A stretch of DNA of 64,000 nt, from the NCBI GenBank assembly GCA_964428355.1, contig CAYRYU010000006.1:62001-126000 (forward strand), in the 5' to 3' direction. A program made the position numbers and the translations under genes. The stretch's first letter is position 1, and each line of letters begins with the position of its first letter. The notes beneath the pieces are model-generated. The model searched no databases. It was given only the letters and a program-made list of their open reading frames with translations, and had not been told where the DNA came from. Positions 43,741 to 51,781 of the stretch are shown one piece after another. Source of the DNA: CAYRYU01 sp964428355. Lineage in GTDB: Bacteria; Muiribacteriota; Ozemobacteria; Ozemobacterales; Ozemobacteraceae.

Positions 43741-44828
43741 CCGACAACGACAGTGGAATCAAGGAAAATCGCGAACAGATCGACCTGATCGACAAGGAGA
43801 TCGTTGAGCTCCTGTCCAGACGGGCCGAGCATGCCAGAACCATCAACACGCTGAAGAAGGCGGGAGGCGACAAGGGCGGATTCTCTCCCGAACGCGAGGA
43901 ATCCGTCTACAAGGCCCTTCAAAAGGACGGGAAGAGCCCCTTTCCTCCAAAGGCCCTGACCGCGGTTTTTTCGGAAATCATCTCCGCCTGTCGGAACCTC
44001 GTAAAAACCGGGAGGGTGGCGGTCCTCGGAGAGAAGTCAGGGTGGGTGCATGATGCCGCAGTTTTCCAGTTCGGCTCCCAGAGCAGTTACTCTGCCATGG
44101 AAGACGTCAGGGACCTCCTCGAATGCCTGCAGAAGAACGACGTGGAAGTGGGTTTCGTCCCTCTCCTGTCTTCGTCGGGGGATTTCGGTTACCTGGTCGA
44201 GGCCTTTCTGAGCGATAAGCTCAAGATCCTCTCGGAAGTACAATACGTTCCGACTTTTTCCTTCGTGAGCCGCCACGAAGGAGATATCTCCGAAATGACC
44301 GATCTTTTTGTCACGCGGGAGATCCTGAGCCTTATGAAGTCCTGGGTTACCTCCCTTTCCTTCCCGCTCAAGATCAACATCTGCCGCACCGTAGACGAAA
44401 CCATGGAAAACCTCGTCGAAAACCAGCCCTTCGCCGGCCTGGTTCCGCAGAGAATAGCCAAGATCCATGACATTCGCACCCTCTCCGACGATCTGAGACC
44501 GGATATAGTCAGTCCCGCCCGGTGTCTGGCCGTCTCCCCCACCGGAAACCAGGAGCTCTTGCAGGGAATGAAGGGAAGTGCCCTCTTCTCGCTTCCCGCC
44601 CAACCCGGGGCATTGAAAGCCTTCCTCGAACCCCTCTCGGAAATGAAGCTCAACCTGGTCGGGATCCAGCTGGTCCCGTTCCTCCAGAAGCCCTGGGGCG
44701 AGATATTCCTCGCCGACTTCGAGGTCCCGGCCGACCCGAAGAAACTGGCCTCCCTGCTCCAGACCCTCGAATCCCGGGCAAAGCTGTTCCGCTTCCTCGG
44801 CTTCTACCCCTTCCTGAAGCGCAACTGA
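43737..44828 (+). CDS. Chorismate mutase fused to a degenerate prephenate dehydratase-ACT region
   Basis: The 363-residue protein has the layout of the P-protein PheA. Residues 8-90 are an AroQ-type chorismate mutase (NREQIDLIDKEIVELLSRRAEHA ... REESVYKAL) with the expected Arg, Lys and Glu positions present. Residues ~92-270 follow the prephenate dehydratase fold but have lost its key residues: where the TRF catalytic motif should be there is ARC (261-263), and the GxxGT start is replaced by GEKSGWVHDAA. The ACT domain (280-335) keeps PGALKAFLEPLSEM but the phenylalanine-binding ESRP is QLVP (311-314). The mutase may work while the dehydratase probably does not. Translational coupling to thyX is clear. 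Confidence 0.83.
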   Translation: MTDNDSGIKENREQIDLIDKEIVELLSRRAEHARTINTLKKAGGDKGGFSPEREESVYKALQKDGKSPFPPKALTAVFSEIISACRNLVKTGRVAVLGEKSGWVHDAAVFQFGSQSSYSAMEDVRDLLECLQKNDVEVGFVPLLSSSGDFGYLVEAFLSDKLKILSEVQYVPTFSFVSRHEGDISEMTDLFVTREILSLMKSWVTSLSFPLKINICRTVDETMENLVENQPFAGLVPQRIAKIHDIRTLSDDLRPDIVSPARCLAVSPTGNQELLQGMKGSALFSLPAQPGALKAFLEPLSEMKLNLVGIQLVPFLQKPWGEIFLADFEVPADPKKLASLLQTLESRAKLFRFLGFYPFLKRN

Positions 44829-44883
44829 CCCGCTTCTCCTTCGGCCCCAGCGCCTCTTTTTCACTCGGGTCATTTCGTTTTCC

Positions 44884-44934
44884 GCTGGCCCTTGGCGGCT
44901 GAAGCCTTACGCCCAACGGTTTTTGGGAGCCAGC
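44884..44934 (+). terminator. Long stem-loop followed by a seven-T run after the chorismate mutase gene
   Basis: GCTGGC (44884-44889) pairs with GCCAGC (44929-44934). TTTTTTT (44938-44944) follows after ACC. The 39-base interior can pair partly (TTGGCG with CGCCCAA). It begins 55 bases after the stop and probably ends the thyX transcript. Confidence 0.5.
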
Positions 44935-44966
44935 ACCTTTTTTTCGTCAGGCTTCAACGCAAAAAA

Positions 44967-45000
44967 GGACACGGGGCGGTTCCAAAGAAACCCCGTGTCC
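44967..45000 (-). terminator. Intrinsic terminator of tRNA-Arg
   Basis: On the minus strand GGACACGGGG (44991-45000) pairs with CCCCGTGTCC (44967-44976) and is followed at once by TTTTTTG. It starts 10 bases after the tRNA 3' end. It may also act on the plus strand, where TTTG follows. Confidence 0.8.
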
Positions 45001-45010
45001 TTTGATGCGG

Positions 45011-45084
45011 CGCGCCCAAGAGGATTCGAACCTCTGGCCTACAGCTCCGGAGGCTGTCGCTCTATCCAGCTGAGCTATGGGCGC
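45011..45084 (-). tRNA. tRNA-Arg, anticodon CCG
   Basis: Acceptor stem GCGCCCA pairs with TGGGCGC. The D arm is GCTC-AGCTGGATA-GAGC. Anticodon stem ACAGC/GCTGT encloses CTCCGGA, so the anticodon is CCG, reading CGG. The T arm is AGAGG-TTCGAAT-CCTCT. CCA is not encoded. The molecule is 74 bases long. Confidence 0.97.
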
Positions 45085-45093
45085 ACGGGTTCA

Positions 45094-45122
45094 AAGGTAG
45101 CACAAATCCGCCCCCGATGCAA
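45094..45122 (-). promoter_or_regulatory. Promoter of tRNA-Arg
   Basis: On the minus strand TTGCAT (45117-45122) and TACCTT (45094-45099) are 17 bases apart, and the -10 box ends ten bases before the mature tRNA. Confidence 0.62.
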
Positions 45123-45245
45123 CATCTCCGACCGGCATTTCCTCGCGGGGTGGGGGCACCCGGCCTACAAGGAAGGCGGAGAGGGAGGCCGCAACACTCG
45201 CCGGGGGGGCCAAGTCTGCGGGAGCAGCATGAGAGGGCGGGGGGG

Positions 45246-45623
45246 TCAGCCGGTCTTTTCCCAGACGGCCACCGCGGCGGCCACACCTCGGGAATGGGTG
45301 ATCGAAAGGTGAAAAATCCAAGGCAGATGCGGAGCGGTATGGGGAAGGTAGTGCTCCCCGATATCGACGCCGGGGAAGGGGTTTTCCCGGTTGAAGACCC
45401 GGATATCCAGCCAGACCATGGCCCCGGGAAAGGACAAAGCCTTGAAAACCGCTTCCTTCGCCGCGAACCGGGCGGCCCAACCCCATGTGTTCCTTCCCAG
45501 CCGTTTTCCTTCCTCGATTTCCTCGGAAGTGAAGACCTTCTCGAGGAAATGGGAACCGTGGCGTGCAAGGACCTTCTCGAATCGATCGATCTCGACGACA
45601 TCGATCCCGACTCCCAGAATCAC
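45246..45623 (-). CDS. acpS: Holo-[acyl-carrier-protein] synthase
   Basis: AcpS transfers the phosphopantetheine arm from coenzyme A to acyl carrier protein. The 125-residue protein has ILGVGIDVVEIDRF with the metal-binding Asp, RFAAKEAVFKAL with the catalytic Glu/Lys, and LSITHSRGVAAA. The length is normal. It follows the sugar-binding protein gene by 34 bases on the same strand and is the last gene of that run; the link with sugar uptake is probably only transcriptional. Confidence 0.95.
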   Translation of the reverse strand: MILGVGIDVVEIDRFEKVLARHGSHFLEKVFTSEEIEEGKRLGRNTWGWAARFAAKEAVFKALSFPGAMVWLDIRVFNRENPFPGVDIGEHYLPHTAPHLPWIFHLSITHSRGVAAAVAVWEKTG

Positions 45624-45657
45624 TTTGCCGGCACCTTCCTTCGGGAAAAGCCCCCGG

Positions 45658-46908
45658 TCAGAGGCTCAGGACTTTCTCCTCGACCTTTCGGGCGGCGTTC
45701 TTCATCGCGTCGGCCGCAGTCTTCTGCCCGGTCATCACGGCTTCCATCTCGGGATTGACGATATTCTCGAGCGACTCGAAGCTCGTGACGATGGGATTCC
45801 CAACGGAAGTCTTCATCTGCTCGAGGAAGACGTTCAGGTTCTTGTCCTCGAATTTGACCAGGTCATAGGCTTTCAGGTTGACGGGAATCTGGTTCAGCTT
45901 CATGCACCATTTGGCCTGCACCTCGGCGGAAGTGAAGTAGGTCAAGAAGTCGTAACACGGTTTGGGGTGTTTGCTGGACCGGAACACCACCGCGTTGTTG
46001 CCGCCGACGTTCGAACGTGACCCGTCGGGCCCCGACGGAACCAATCCGACCCCGAACTCCATCTTCGAGCCGGTGAACTTGGGGAGGTTCCAGGGCCCGG
46101 TGAAGATCATGGCGTATTTCTGGTTCTGGAAACCCTGCTCGGGAGTGGTTCCGCCCGCGCGCCAGGCACCCGCTTCGATGTGATGTACCGCGAAAAGGGA
46201 AGCCTTGAGTTCCATCGCCTTCACGGCCTGTTCTGAATCGAGAAGGCACTTCTTGCCGTCGGCCGAGATCATGCTGGCTCCGAAACTGTTCAGGAAGGGA
46301 AGCGTCCACCAGACGGTGTTGTCCATCCCGAAGGCGAAAGTCCCCTTCTCGTTGTTGGTGAGTTTCTTACCCATCTCGATGAATTCGTCCCAGGTTTTGG
46401 GCGGCTTCTCCGGGTCGAGCCCCGCCTCCCGGAACATTCCCTTGTTGTAGAAAAGGATCACGCAGTTGGTCTGTTCGGGAATCCCCTGGTACTTTCCGTC
46501 GATGAAATTCGTCTGGAGAGGCCCCGGAACATACTGATCCTTGATCTTGTCGAACCCGAATTCGGCAAGGTCGATGGTCGCATTCTTCCGCGCCAACTCC
46601 GCCACGAAGGACCAGTCGACGCGAGCCATGTCTGGCCCCAACCCGACCGTGAGCGCAGTGCGGATCTTCGGCTTGTGACCGTCGAATGGAAGCCGGATAG
46701 GCCTGATCGTCCAGGATTCATTTCCCGGAAGCTTTTCCCAGTCACGGATGATCTCATCGAGGCAGACCGCCTCGGCATCCTGGTAGGTGTGCCAGAACTG
46801 GAGGACGGTCCGGCCGTCGGGAGTCCGCGACACGTCCTGGTTCCAGGTCATGAGGAGAAGGAGAACGTAGAATACTCCGAAACCGACGAACAACGGATTT
46901 CTTTTCAT
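45658..46908 (-). CDS. Extracellular solute-binding protein of a sugar ABC transporter
   Basis: The 416-residue protein has an N-terminal hydrophobic signal or anchor (NPLFVGFGVFYVLLLLMTW) with no lipobox Cys. It then follows the MalE/UgpB-type binding-protein pattern: VLQFWHTYQD, GLGPDMARVD, GIPEQTNCVILFYNKGMFREAGLD, PKTWDEFIEMGKKLT and IFTGPWNLPKF. The substrate is probably a sugar or oligosaccharide. It lies 10 bases after the MalG-like permease. Lacking a Cys, the protein may stay tethered by its uncleaved N-terminus. Confidence 0.92.
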   Translation of the reverse strand: MKRNPLFVGFGVFYVLLLLMTWNQDVSRTPDGRTVLQFWHTYQDAEAVCLDEIIRDWEKLPGNESWTIRPIRLPFDGHKPKIRTALTVGLGPDMARVDWSFVAELARKNATIDLAEFGFDKIKDQYVPGPLQTNFIDGKYQGIPEQTNCVILFYNKGMFREAGLDPEKPPKTWDEFIEMGKKLTNNEKGTFAFGMDNTVWWTLPFLNSFGASMISADGKKCLLDSEQAVKAMELKASLFAVHHIEAGAWRAGGTTPEQGFQNQKYAMIFTGPWNLPKFTGSKMEFGVGLVPSGPDGSRSNVGGNNAVVFRSSKHPKPCYDFLTYFTSAEVQAKWCMKLNQIPVNLKAYDLVKFEDKNLNVFLEQMKTSVGNPIVTSFESLENIVNPEMEAVMTGQKTAADAMKNAARKVEEKVLSL

Positions 46909-46918
46909 ATCTACACTC

Positions 46919-48445
46919 CTACTCCTTGACCGCGCCCTGGGTCATGCCTTCGATGAAGTATTTCTGCGCGATCAGGAACAGGACCGCGATCGGAACGATC
47001 GAAAAGCAGGAGGCCGACATGATCTGGCCCAGTTCGGAGGTGTACTGCCCGCGGAAAAGCGCCAGGCCGACGGGAAGCGTTATGCTGAGGGGGTTGGCGA
47101 AATCGGTGACGATCAGCTGCCAGAGGAAGTTGGACCAGTGGAACAGGAAGGTGAGCAGGAACAGGGTCAGGATGATCGGCATTGCCAGTGGGATGATGAC
47201 GACATGGAAGACCTGCCACTCGGATGCGCCGTCGATCCGTGCCGCTTCGAGTAGCGAACTGGGGATCGTGTCCATGAACTGTTTGAGCATGAACACGCCG
47301 AAAACCGAGGCCAGGTGCGGCAGGAACATTGCCAGCTTGGTCCCGCACAGTCCCATTTTGCAGATCATGAAGAACTGCGGGGTCATGTACATCAGGCCCG
47401 GAATCATCATCGTTCCCAGAAGGAAGCCGAACAACCCGTTCTTGTAGGGAAGCTCCTTCTTCGAAAAAACGTAGGCCGCCATAGCCGACAGAAGGGTGAC
47501 GAGAAAAGCCGCGGTCGATGCGACCAGAAGGCTGTTGAGGAAGTAGGTTCCGAACCCGTTCTTCTGCTCGAGGGGGTCGATCTTGGCTCCGGGAAGGGCC
47601 TCGACGTCCATCTTCAGGACCCGCCGGAAGTTCCCGATCGTGGGCTCGTTGGGAACGATGTCGAAGGGATTCTTCTCGTTGAAGATCAGCTCTGTCCCGG
47701 AGGCTTTGAACGATGTGCAGGCCATCCAGAAGAAGGGGAACATGACTATCGCGACACCGACCGTCAGTGCCTCATACAGGAAAAGGTTCTTGAGGAATTC
47801 CCCACGAAGCTCCACCGGGGTCTTCATCCATCGCTTCAGGGCAAGAAGCACCAGCACCAGGGTAAGGAGAAAACTGGCGGTCATAATTCCCGATTCCAGC
47901 TTCTCGAGAGGAGTGACGTAGTGCGCGACGAGGGCGCTCTTGAGTTTCCACACCCCCGCGTCCTTGGAGAAGGTGAACTCGGACCGGGCCTGCTTGTCCT
48001 TCTCGAAGACCGATCGGAAGGCGAAAACGGCTGTTCCCTTCGTTTCGTCGACCGCGGTCGCCTCCTGGTCGATCGTGCTGTTGATCAGGCCTCCGAAAGC
48101 GGCGCTCGCTGGATCGCTGAACTTCGTCCGGAAATCCTGGACGGTGGAGTCGAACGCCCCTCCGAGGGAGACACCATGAAAAGCGGCATCCGGAGCCAGC
48201 ACCGGCCCCAACTCCGCGACATCCCCAAGTTTGCATGCTGCCATCGTCCGGCCAACGATCGCCTCGAACTGGCCCGAAACCTCCTTGCCGGGAAACAATG
48301 GGTTCTTCACCGGTTGATTGGAGAAACCGACAGCCAGCATCGCGCCGAACTTGAAAATCTGGCCGGAGATGCCCATGGAAAGACCGATCAGTCCTGCAAG
48401 AAGGAGAGTGAAAAGTGCGATCCTGAGAGGTGCCTGGTTGTTCAT
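46919..48445 (-). CDS. MalG-like sugar ABC permease with an extra extracytoplasmic N-terminal domain
   Basis: The 508-residue protein is about 230 residues longer than a normal MalG-type permease. The C-terminal ~280 residues are a standard permease with five to six membrane segments and the ATPase-contact EAA loop EAARIDGASEWQVF. Before it come a first membrane helix (IALFTLLLAGLIGLSMG), a ~130-residue soluble domain (FEAIVGRTMAACKLGDVAELGPVLAPDAAF-type start, FTFSKDAGVWKLKSALV-type end) and a second helix. The soluble domain looks NTF2-like and resembles the small exported protein at 51294. I chose the ATG at 48445 because it is eight bases from AGGAGG; one at 48451 is too close. Confidence 0.88.
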   Translation of the reverse strand: MNNQAPLRIALFTLLLAGLIGLSMGISGQIFKFGAMLAVGFSNQPVKNPLFPGKEVSGQFEAIVGRTMAACKLGDVAELGPVLAPDAAFHGVSLGGAFDSTVQDFRTKFSDPASAAFGGLINSTIDQEATAVDETKGTAVFAFRSVFEKDKQARSEFTFSKDAGVWKLKSALVAHYVTPLEKLESGIMTASFLLTLVLVLLALKRWMKTPVELRGEFLKNLFLYEALTVGVAIVMFPFFWMACTSFKASGTELIFNEKNPFDIVPNEPTIGNFRRVLKMDVEALPGAKIDPLEQKNGFGTYFLNSLLVASTAAFLVTLLSAMAAYVFSKKELPYKNGLFGFLLGTMMIPGLMYMTPQFFMICKMGLCGTKLAMFLPHLASVFGVFMLKQFMDTIPSSLLEAARIDGASEWQVFHVVIIPLAMPIILTLFLLTFLFHWSNFLWQLIVTDFANPLSITLPVGLALFRGQYTSELGQIMSASCFSIVPIAVLFLIAQKYFIEGMTQGAVKE

Positions 48446-48457
48446 CTCCATCTCCTC

Positions 48458-49411
48458 CTAGTTACCGTCACCAGCGAAGAACTTCCGCTGCAGGAAAGTG
48501 ATGATCAACGTCAGAATCAGAAGGACGTATGAAATGGCGGCGGCATATCCGTATTTCCCGGCCTCGAACTGCTTGTACAGGTAATATCCGGAAACCGTCG
48601 TGCTTCCCAGGGTTTCGTCCCCGATCACGACCTGGGGCCCTCCCGAAGTCATGGCGTAGATCTCGGTGAAGGCGTTGAGCGAGCCGATCACACCGGTGAT
48701 GACCATGAACACCAGGATCGGCTTCAGAAGAGGAAGCGTGATCTTCTTGAACTGCTCCCACTTGCTCGCCCCGTCGATATCGGCCGCTTCGTAGATGCAC
48801 TCGGGAATGTTCTGGAGGGCCGCTAGAAAGAGGATCATCCCGAATCCGGCACCCTTGAGTACCATTGCGATGACGACTGCAGGAAGCGCCGTCCAGGGGC
48901 TTCCGAGAAGACCGGTAGTGTAGAAGAAGTTCTCCTTCCCCAGGAAAATCGAGGAAATCTGGGCGAGGGCACCGTATTTCGGCGTGTAGATCATGAACCA
49001 GATCACTCCGACCACGAGCATGTCGAGAACATTGGGCAGGAAGAAAGCGCTGCGGAAGAAGTTCTTCCCGCTCAGCTTGTTGTTGAGCAACAACGCGAGA
49101 CCCAGCGCCGCGCCGATTCCGAGAGGAATGCTCAAGCCCCCGTAAAACACGGTAACTGCAAGGGACCACCAGAAGGACGGATCGTTGAACTTCCATCCGG
49201 TCGGGGTCTGATGGATCCCCAGGATCTGGATGTAGTTCGACAAGCCCACCCACTCGAGGTTGGACAGGCTGAAATCCCTCGGGGATCCGTAGAAGCTGAG
49301 GAAGAACGAGTAGAGGATTGGGAAGAAGAGGAAGATCCCGAAAAGGATTACGAAGGGGGACAAGAACAACAACGAACTGACGGTTTCCTTGCGGATGCTC
49401 GATTCGCTCAC
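48458..49411 (-). CDS. MalF-like sugar ABC permease
   Basis: The 317-residue protein is the first permease of the pair. It has six membrane segments and the EAA loop YEAADIDGASKWEQFKKITLPLLKP, which docks the ATPase. It starts at GTG with GGGAGA upstream. The MalG-like partner follows after about 12 bases. No ATP-binding subunit is encoded nearby, so a shared MsmX/UgpC-type ATPase elsewhere must power it. Confidence 0.94.
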   Translation of the reverse strand: MSESSIRKETVSSLLFLSPFVILFGIFLFFPILYSFFLSFYGSPRDFSLSNLEWVGLSNYIQILGIHQTPTGWKFNDPSFWWSLAVTVFYGGLSIPLGIGAALGLALLLNNKLSGKNFFRSAFFLPNVLDMLVVGVIWFMIYTPKYGALAQISSIFLGKENFFYTTGLLGSPWTALPAVVIAMVLKGAGFGMILFLAALQNIPECIYEAADIDGASKWEQFKKITLPLLKPILVFMVITGVIGSLNAFTEIYAMTSGGPQVVIGDETLGSTTVSGYYLYKQFEAGKYGYAAAISYVLLILTLIITFLQRKFFAGDGN

Positions 49412-49433
49412 AGGTTTCTCTCCCGGTATGGAG

Positions 49434-49979
49434 TCACTGGGATTCTAACACGAAACAGGGAAAATCCATCTCGTTCAATTTTCGGGCGGTCTTTTCCGCT
49501 TCAGCTTCGCTGCCGAAGGGACCAAGATGGATGCGGTACATTTCATACTGTTCGTCCGGAGGCGACAGGACAGCGGCGAAACCCTTGTCTTTCAACTCCT
49601 CGAGGGTGGCCGCCGCCGACTCCTGGTCCGAAAAAGCCCCGAGCTGGACCTTGAATGCAGGAAGGGGAGGAGCCGGTTCCGGAGTGTTCGGGGCTACGGC
49701 CGCCGGGGAGGCCAGGTCGTTCCGTTCCTCCGGCGCAGGCGGCTCGGGAAGGGTGTTCGTTTCGGCGGGAGCCGCGCTTTTCCTGCCTTCGGAAGGTGGG
49801 ACCGAGTCGAAGATGAACCAGACGCCGGCAATCAAAAGCGCGATCAACAAAGCGTAGACCGCCCACTCCTTGATCCCCTCGAAGTCGGACCCCGACTCGG
49901 GCCCCCAATCGAAGTCACGTTTGGAACCAACGGTGGGAGGGGATTCCCCCTGCCCGGGAGCCCTGGGATTATTTTCCAT
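49434..49979 (-). CDS. SPOR-domain membrane protein
   Basis: The 181-residue protein has a ~38-residue cytoplasmic part, one membrane helix (WAVYALLIALLIAGVWFIF), a Pro/Ala-rich linker and a C-terminal SPOR domain (FKVQLGAFSDQESAAATLEELKDKGFAAVL ... YRIHLGPFGSEAEAEKTARKL). SPOR domains bind denuded septal peptidoglycan, so it is probably a cell-division or envelope protein. It lies 22 bases upstream of the MalF-like gene and may lead that operon. Its start has only a weak ribosome site, and the intergenic repeat at 49999-50134 lies directly upstream. Confidence 0.9.
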   Translation of the reverse strand: MENNPRAPGQGESPPTVGSKRDFDWGPESGSDFEGIKEWAVYALLIALLIAGVWFIFDSVPPSEGRKSAAPAETNTLPEPPAPEERNDLASPAAVAPNTPEPAPPLPAFKVQLGAFSDQESAAATLEELKDKGFAAVLSPPDEQYEMYRIHLGPFGSEAEAEKTARKLNEMDFPCFVLESQ

Positions 49980-49998
49980 TTCCAGACACTATTGCACC

Positions 49999-50134
49999 TT
50001 TGCTGATAGGATTGCCAGGGAGACACAGAAACACAGAGGTTGTCGAAGAATCGGACAGGGGCTTTTCACTTTTTAGAATACCCCCGGGCTTCCTCTGTGT
50101 TCTCTGCGACTCTTTGGCATTCCTCGCCAGAAAC
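49999..50134. repeat. Intergenic inverted-repeat element, 'CTCTGTG' class, compact copy
   Basis: The imperfect arms run 50014-50039 (GCCAGGGAGACACAGAAACA and ACAGAGG) and 50092-50118 (CCTCTGTGTTCTCTGCGACT and CTTTGGC). The outer ends are TTTGCTGATAGGATTGCC and GGCATTCCTCGCCAGAAAC. Both ends, and the internal block GG(C/T)TGTCGA followed by GAATCGG, recur in the element at 11500-11812, so this is a defined family and not chance palindromes. It fills the gap between the SPOR gene and the radical SAM gene. I see no gene in it. Confidence 0.72.
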
Positions 50135-50153
50135 TTTGCTACAGTCTCCATTT

Positions 50154-51143
50154 CTACTCTTTTATCCCGAATGTCTGAAGGGATCTTCCGCAAGCGCAGG
50201 AGCCCCCGGAAAACCTGGTCTCGGTGGAATACCCCTTTCGGCGTATCAGGACCGTCCCGCACTCCGGGCACAATGTATCGCGTCCTTCGGCACCCCCGAG
50301 ATTTCCCAGGAAAACGAAACGGAGCTTCCGGGCTGCGACTCCGTAAAACTCGAGGAGGAGATCGGGATCGGTCGCGGGGGAATTCGTCCGGTACTGGGGA
50401 AAATATCTGGAAATGTGGAGGGGCATCATCGGAGAAACCCCCGCCACCCAGTCTACGAGCGCTTCGAACTCGGAGATCCTGTCGTTGAGGCCGGTCACCA
50501 CCAGGTTGGTCAACTCGACGTGCACACCCATCTCCTTCGCGATCCGGATGTTCCGCTTCACGGGCTCAATGCTTCCACCGCAGTTTTTCCGGTAGAAATC
50601 GTCGGTAAAGCCTTTCAGATCGATGTTCATTGCATCGGAATTCCGGCACAGTTCCCTGAATGGCTCTTCTTCCAGGTATCCGTTGGTTACGAGAACGATG
50701 GCCTGCCCCTTCGCTTTCAGAAAGGGCGCGCTGTCGAGAACGTATTCATACCAGATCCCGGGTTCGTTGTAGGTGAAGGCGACTCCGATGTTCCCGGGGA
50801 TCTCCGTCGCCAGGTCGGCCAGCTCTTCGGGGCTGACCGACTTTCCCCGCACCACCTGCTGGGAAATATCATGGTTCTGGCAGAATGCACAGGAAAGGTT
50901 GCAGCCGAACGACCCGACCGAGAAGATCGCTTTCCCGGGGCGGAAATGGTAGAGCGGCTTTTTCTCGATCGGATCGAGGTGGGCGGCAACGACCACGCCG
51001 TAGCCCGGAAGTGACATCGTACCTCCGCGCATTGCGCGAACCAGACACCTGCCGGTTTTTCCTTCGGCGATCCGGCAACGGTTGGGACACAACAGGCATT
51101 CCCCCACCCCCTCGGAAACACGGAAAAACTCTGCCTTCCTCAT
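50154..51143 (-). CDS. AmrS-like radical SAM enzyme (AmmeMemoRadiSam family)
   Basis: The 329-residue protein has the radical SAM cluster motif GCNLSCAFCQN (Cys81, Cys85, Cys88). An N-terminal Cys set (ECLLCPNRCRIAEGKTGRC) and a C-terminal Cys-rich end (LCPECG ... CACG) match the AmrS/PflA-like group. These enzymes occur with Memo and AMMECR1 proteins in a three-part system of unsettled function; neither partner is in the window. An upstream GTG at 51161 would add six residues; the ATG at 51143 gives the family-like start MRKAEFF. It is a single gene on its strand, separated from the SPOR gene by a repeat. Confidence 0.9.
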   Translation of the reverse strand: MRKAEFFRVSEGVGECLLCPNRCRIAEGKTGRCLVRAMRGGTMSLPGYGVVVAAHLDPIEKKPLYHFRPGKAIFSVGSFGCNLSCAFCQNHDISQQVVRGKSVSPEELADLATEIPGNIGVAFTYNEPGIWYEYVLDSAPFLKAKGQAIVLVTNGYLEEEPFRELCRNSDAMNIDLKGFTDDFYRKNCGGSIEPVKRNIRIAKEMGVHVELTNLVVTGLNDRISEFEALVDWVAGVSPMMPLHISRYFPQYRTNSPATDPDLLLEFYGVAARKLRFVFLGNLGGAEGRDTLCPECGTVLIRRKGYSTETRFSGGSCACGRSLQTFGIKE

Positions 51144-51205
51144 GATCCTGTGGTATATCACGCCCCTCAGACATCGTCAACCGCCCGCCCCTCCATAGAA
51201 ACGAT

Positions 51206-51235
51206 TTGACTTTCCGTTGGGCTCCCTGCTATAGG
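51206..51235 (+). promoter_or_regulatory. Sigma-70-type promoter of the small exported protein gene
   Basis: TTGACT (51206-51211) and TATAGG (51230-51235) are 18 bases apart. The start of transcription would be near 51242, 52 bases before the GTG start. Confidence 0.58.
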
Positions 51236-51293
51236 AAGCCAGGGGAGAGCTCGCCTCGTACCCCGATTTTCAGAAAATATCAGGAGGAATCCA

Positions 51294-51764
51294 GTGAGAA
51301 ATCCGATCCGGAACTTTTTTGCCCTGGCTCTGTTCGCGACGTGCGTTCTTCTCTCCGCCAACCTCTGGGCGCAGGATGCCCCACCTGCCACACCCGCTCC
51401 CGCAGCGGCATCGGACCAGGATCCGGTCCTCGCACAGGTCGAGCCACTCATCGACAAGCTTCTTGCGGCCTACAACGCCGGTGATTGGAAGGCATTCTAC
51501 GCCGATTACGGCAAGAACATGGCCAGCATCTGCACCGAGCAGGCTTTCAAAACCATGTATGTCGACATGTACATGGCCCAGTTCGGCAAGTATGAATCCC
51601 GGACTTTCGTAAAGGAAGCCTCCTCGATTCCGGCCGATGCCCCCGTGGGTCTCCTCACCTTCAAGGGTGTTTTCGAGAAGGAGAAGACCGTGAAGATCAG
51701 CATCAATATCACGAAGGAGGGCGAAGCCTGGAAGATCATGCAGGTCCAGTTCGCCAAGGAGTGA
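51294..51764 (+). CDS. Small exported protein, NTF2-like fold likely
   Basis: The 156-residue protein has a signal peptide (MRNPIRNFFALALFATCVLLSANLWAQ), an Ala/Pro-rich joint and a ~110-residue domain. The pattern VEPLIDKLLAAYNAGDWKAFYADY then FKGVFEKEKTVKIS and GEAWKIMQVQF is that of DUF3887/DUF4019-type NTF2-like domains, which bind small ligands or partners. A related-looking domain is inserted in the MalG-like permease. The GTG start is supported by GGAGGA. A strong terminator follows, so it is a single-gene unit. Confidence 0.82.
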   Translation: MRNPIRNFFALALFATCVLLSANLWAQDAPPATPAPAAASDQDPVLAQVEPLIDKLLAAYNAGDWKAFYADYGKNMASICTEQAFKTMYVDMYMAQFGKYESRTFVKEASSIPADAPVGLLTFKGVFEKEKTVKISINITKEGEAWKIMQVQFAKE

Positions 51765-51781
51765 CCATCGGCTTCACCCAG

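Noticed and set aside
44884..44944. An integron attC-like site or riboswitch after the chorismate mutase gene
   Set aside because: A partly paired 51-base structure is present but without attC core sites or an integrase. It lies downstream of a gene and is followed by seven T, so a terminator explains it best.
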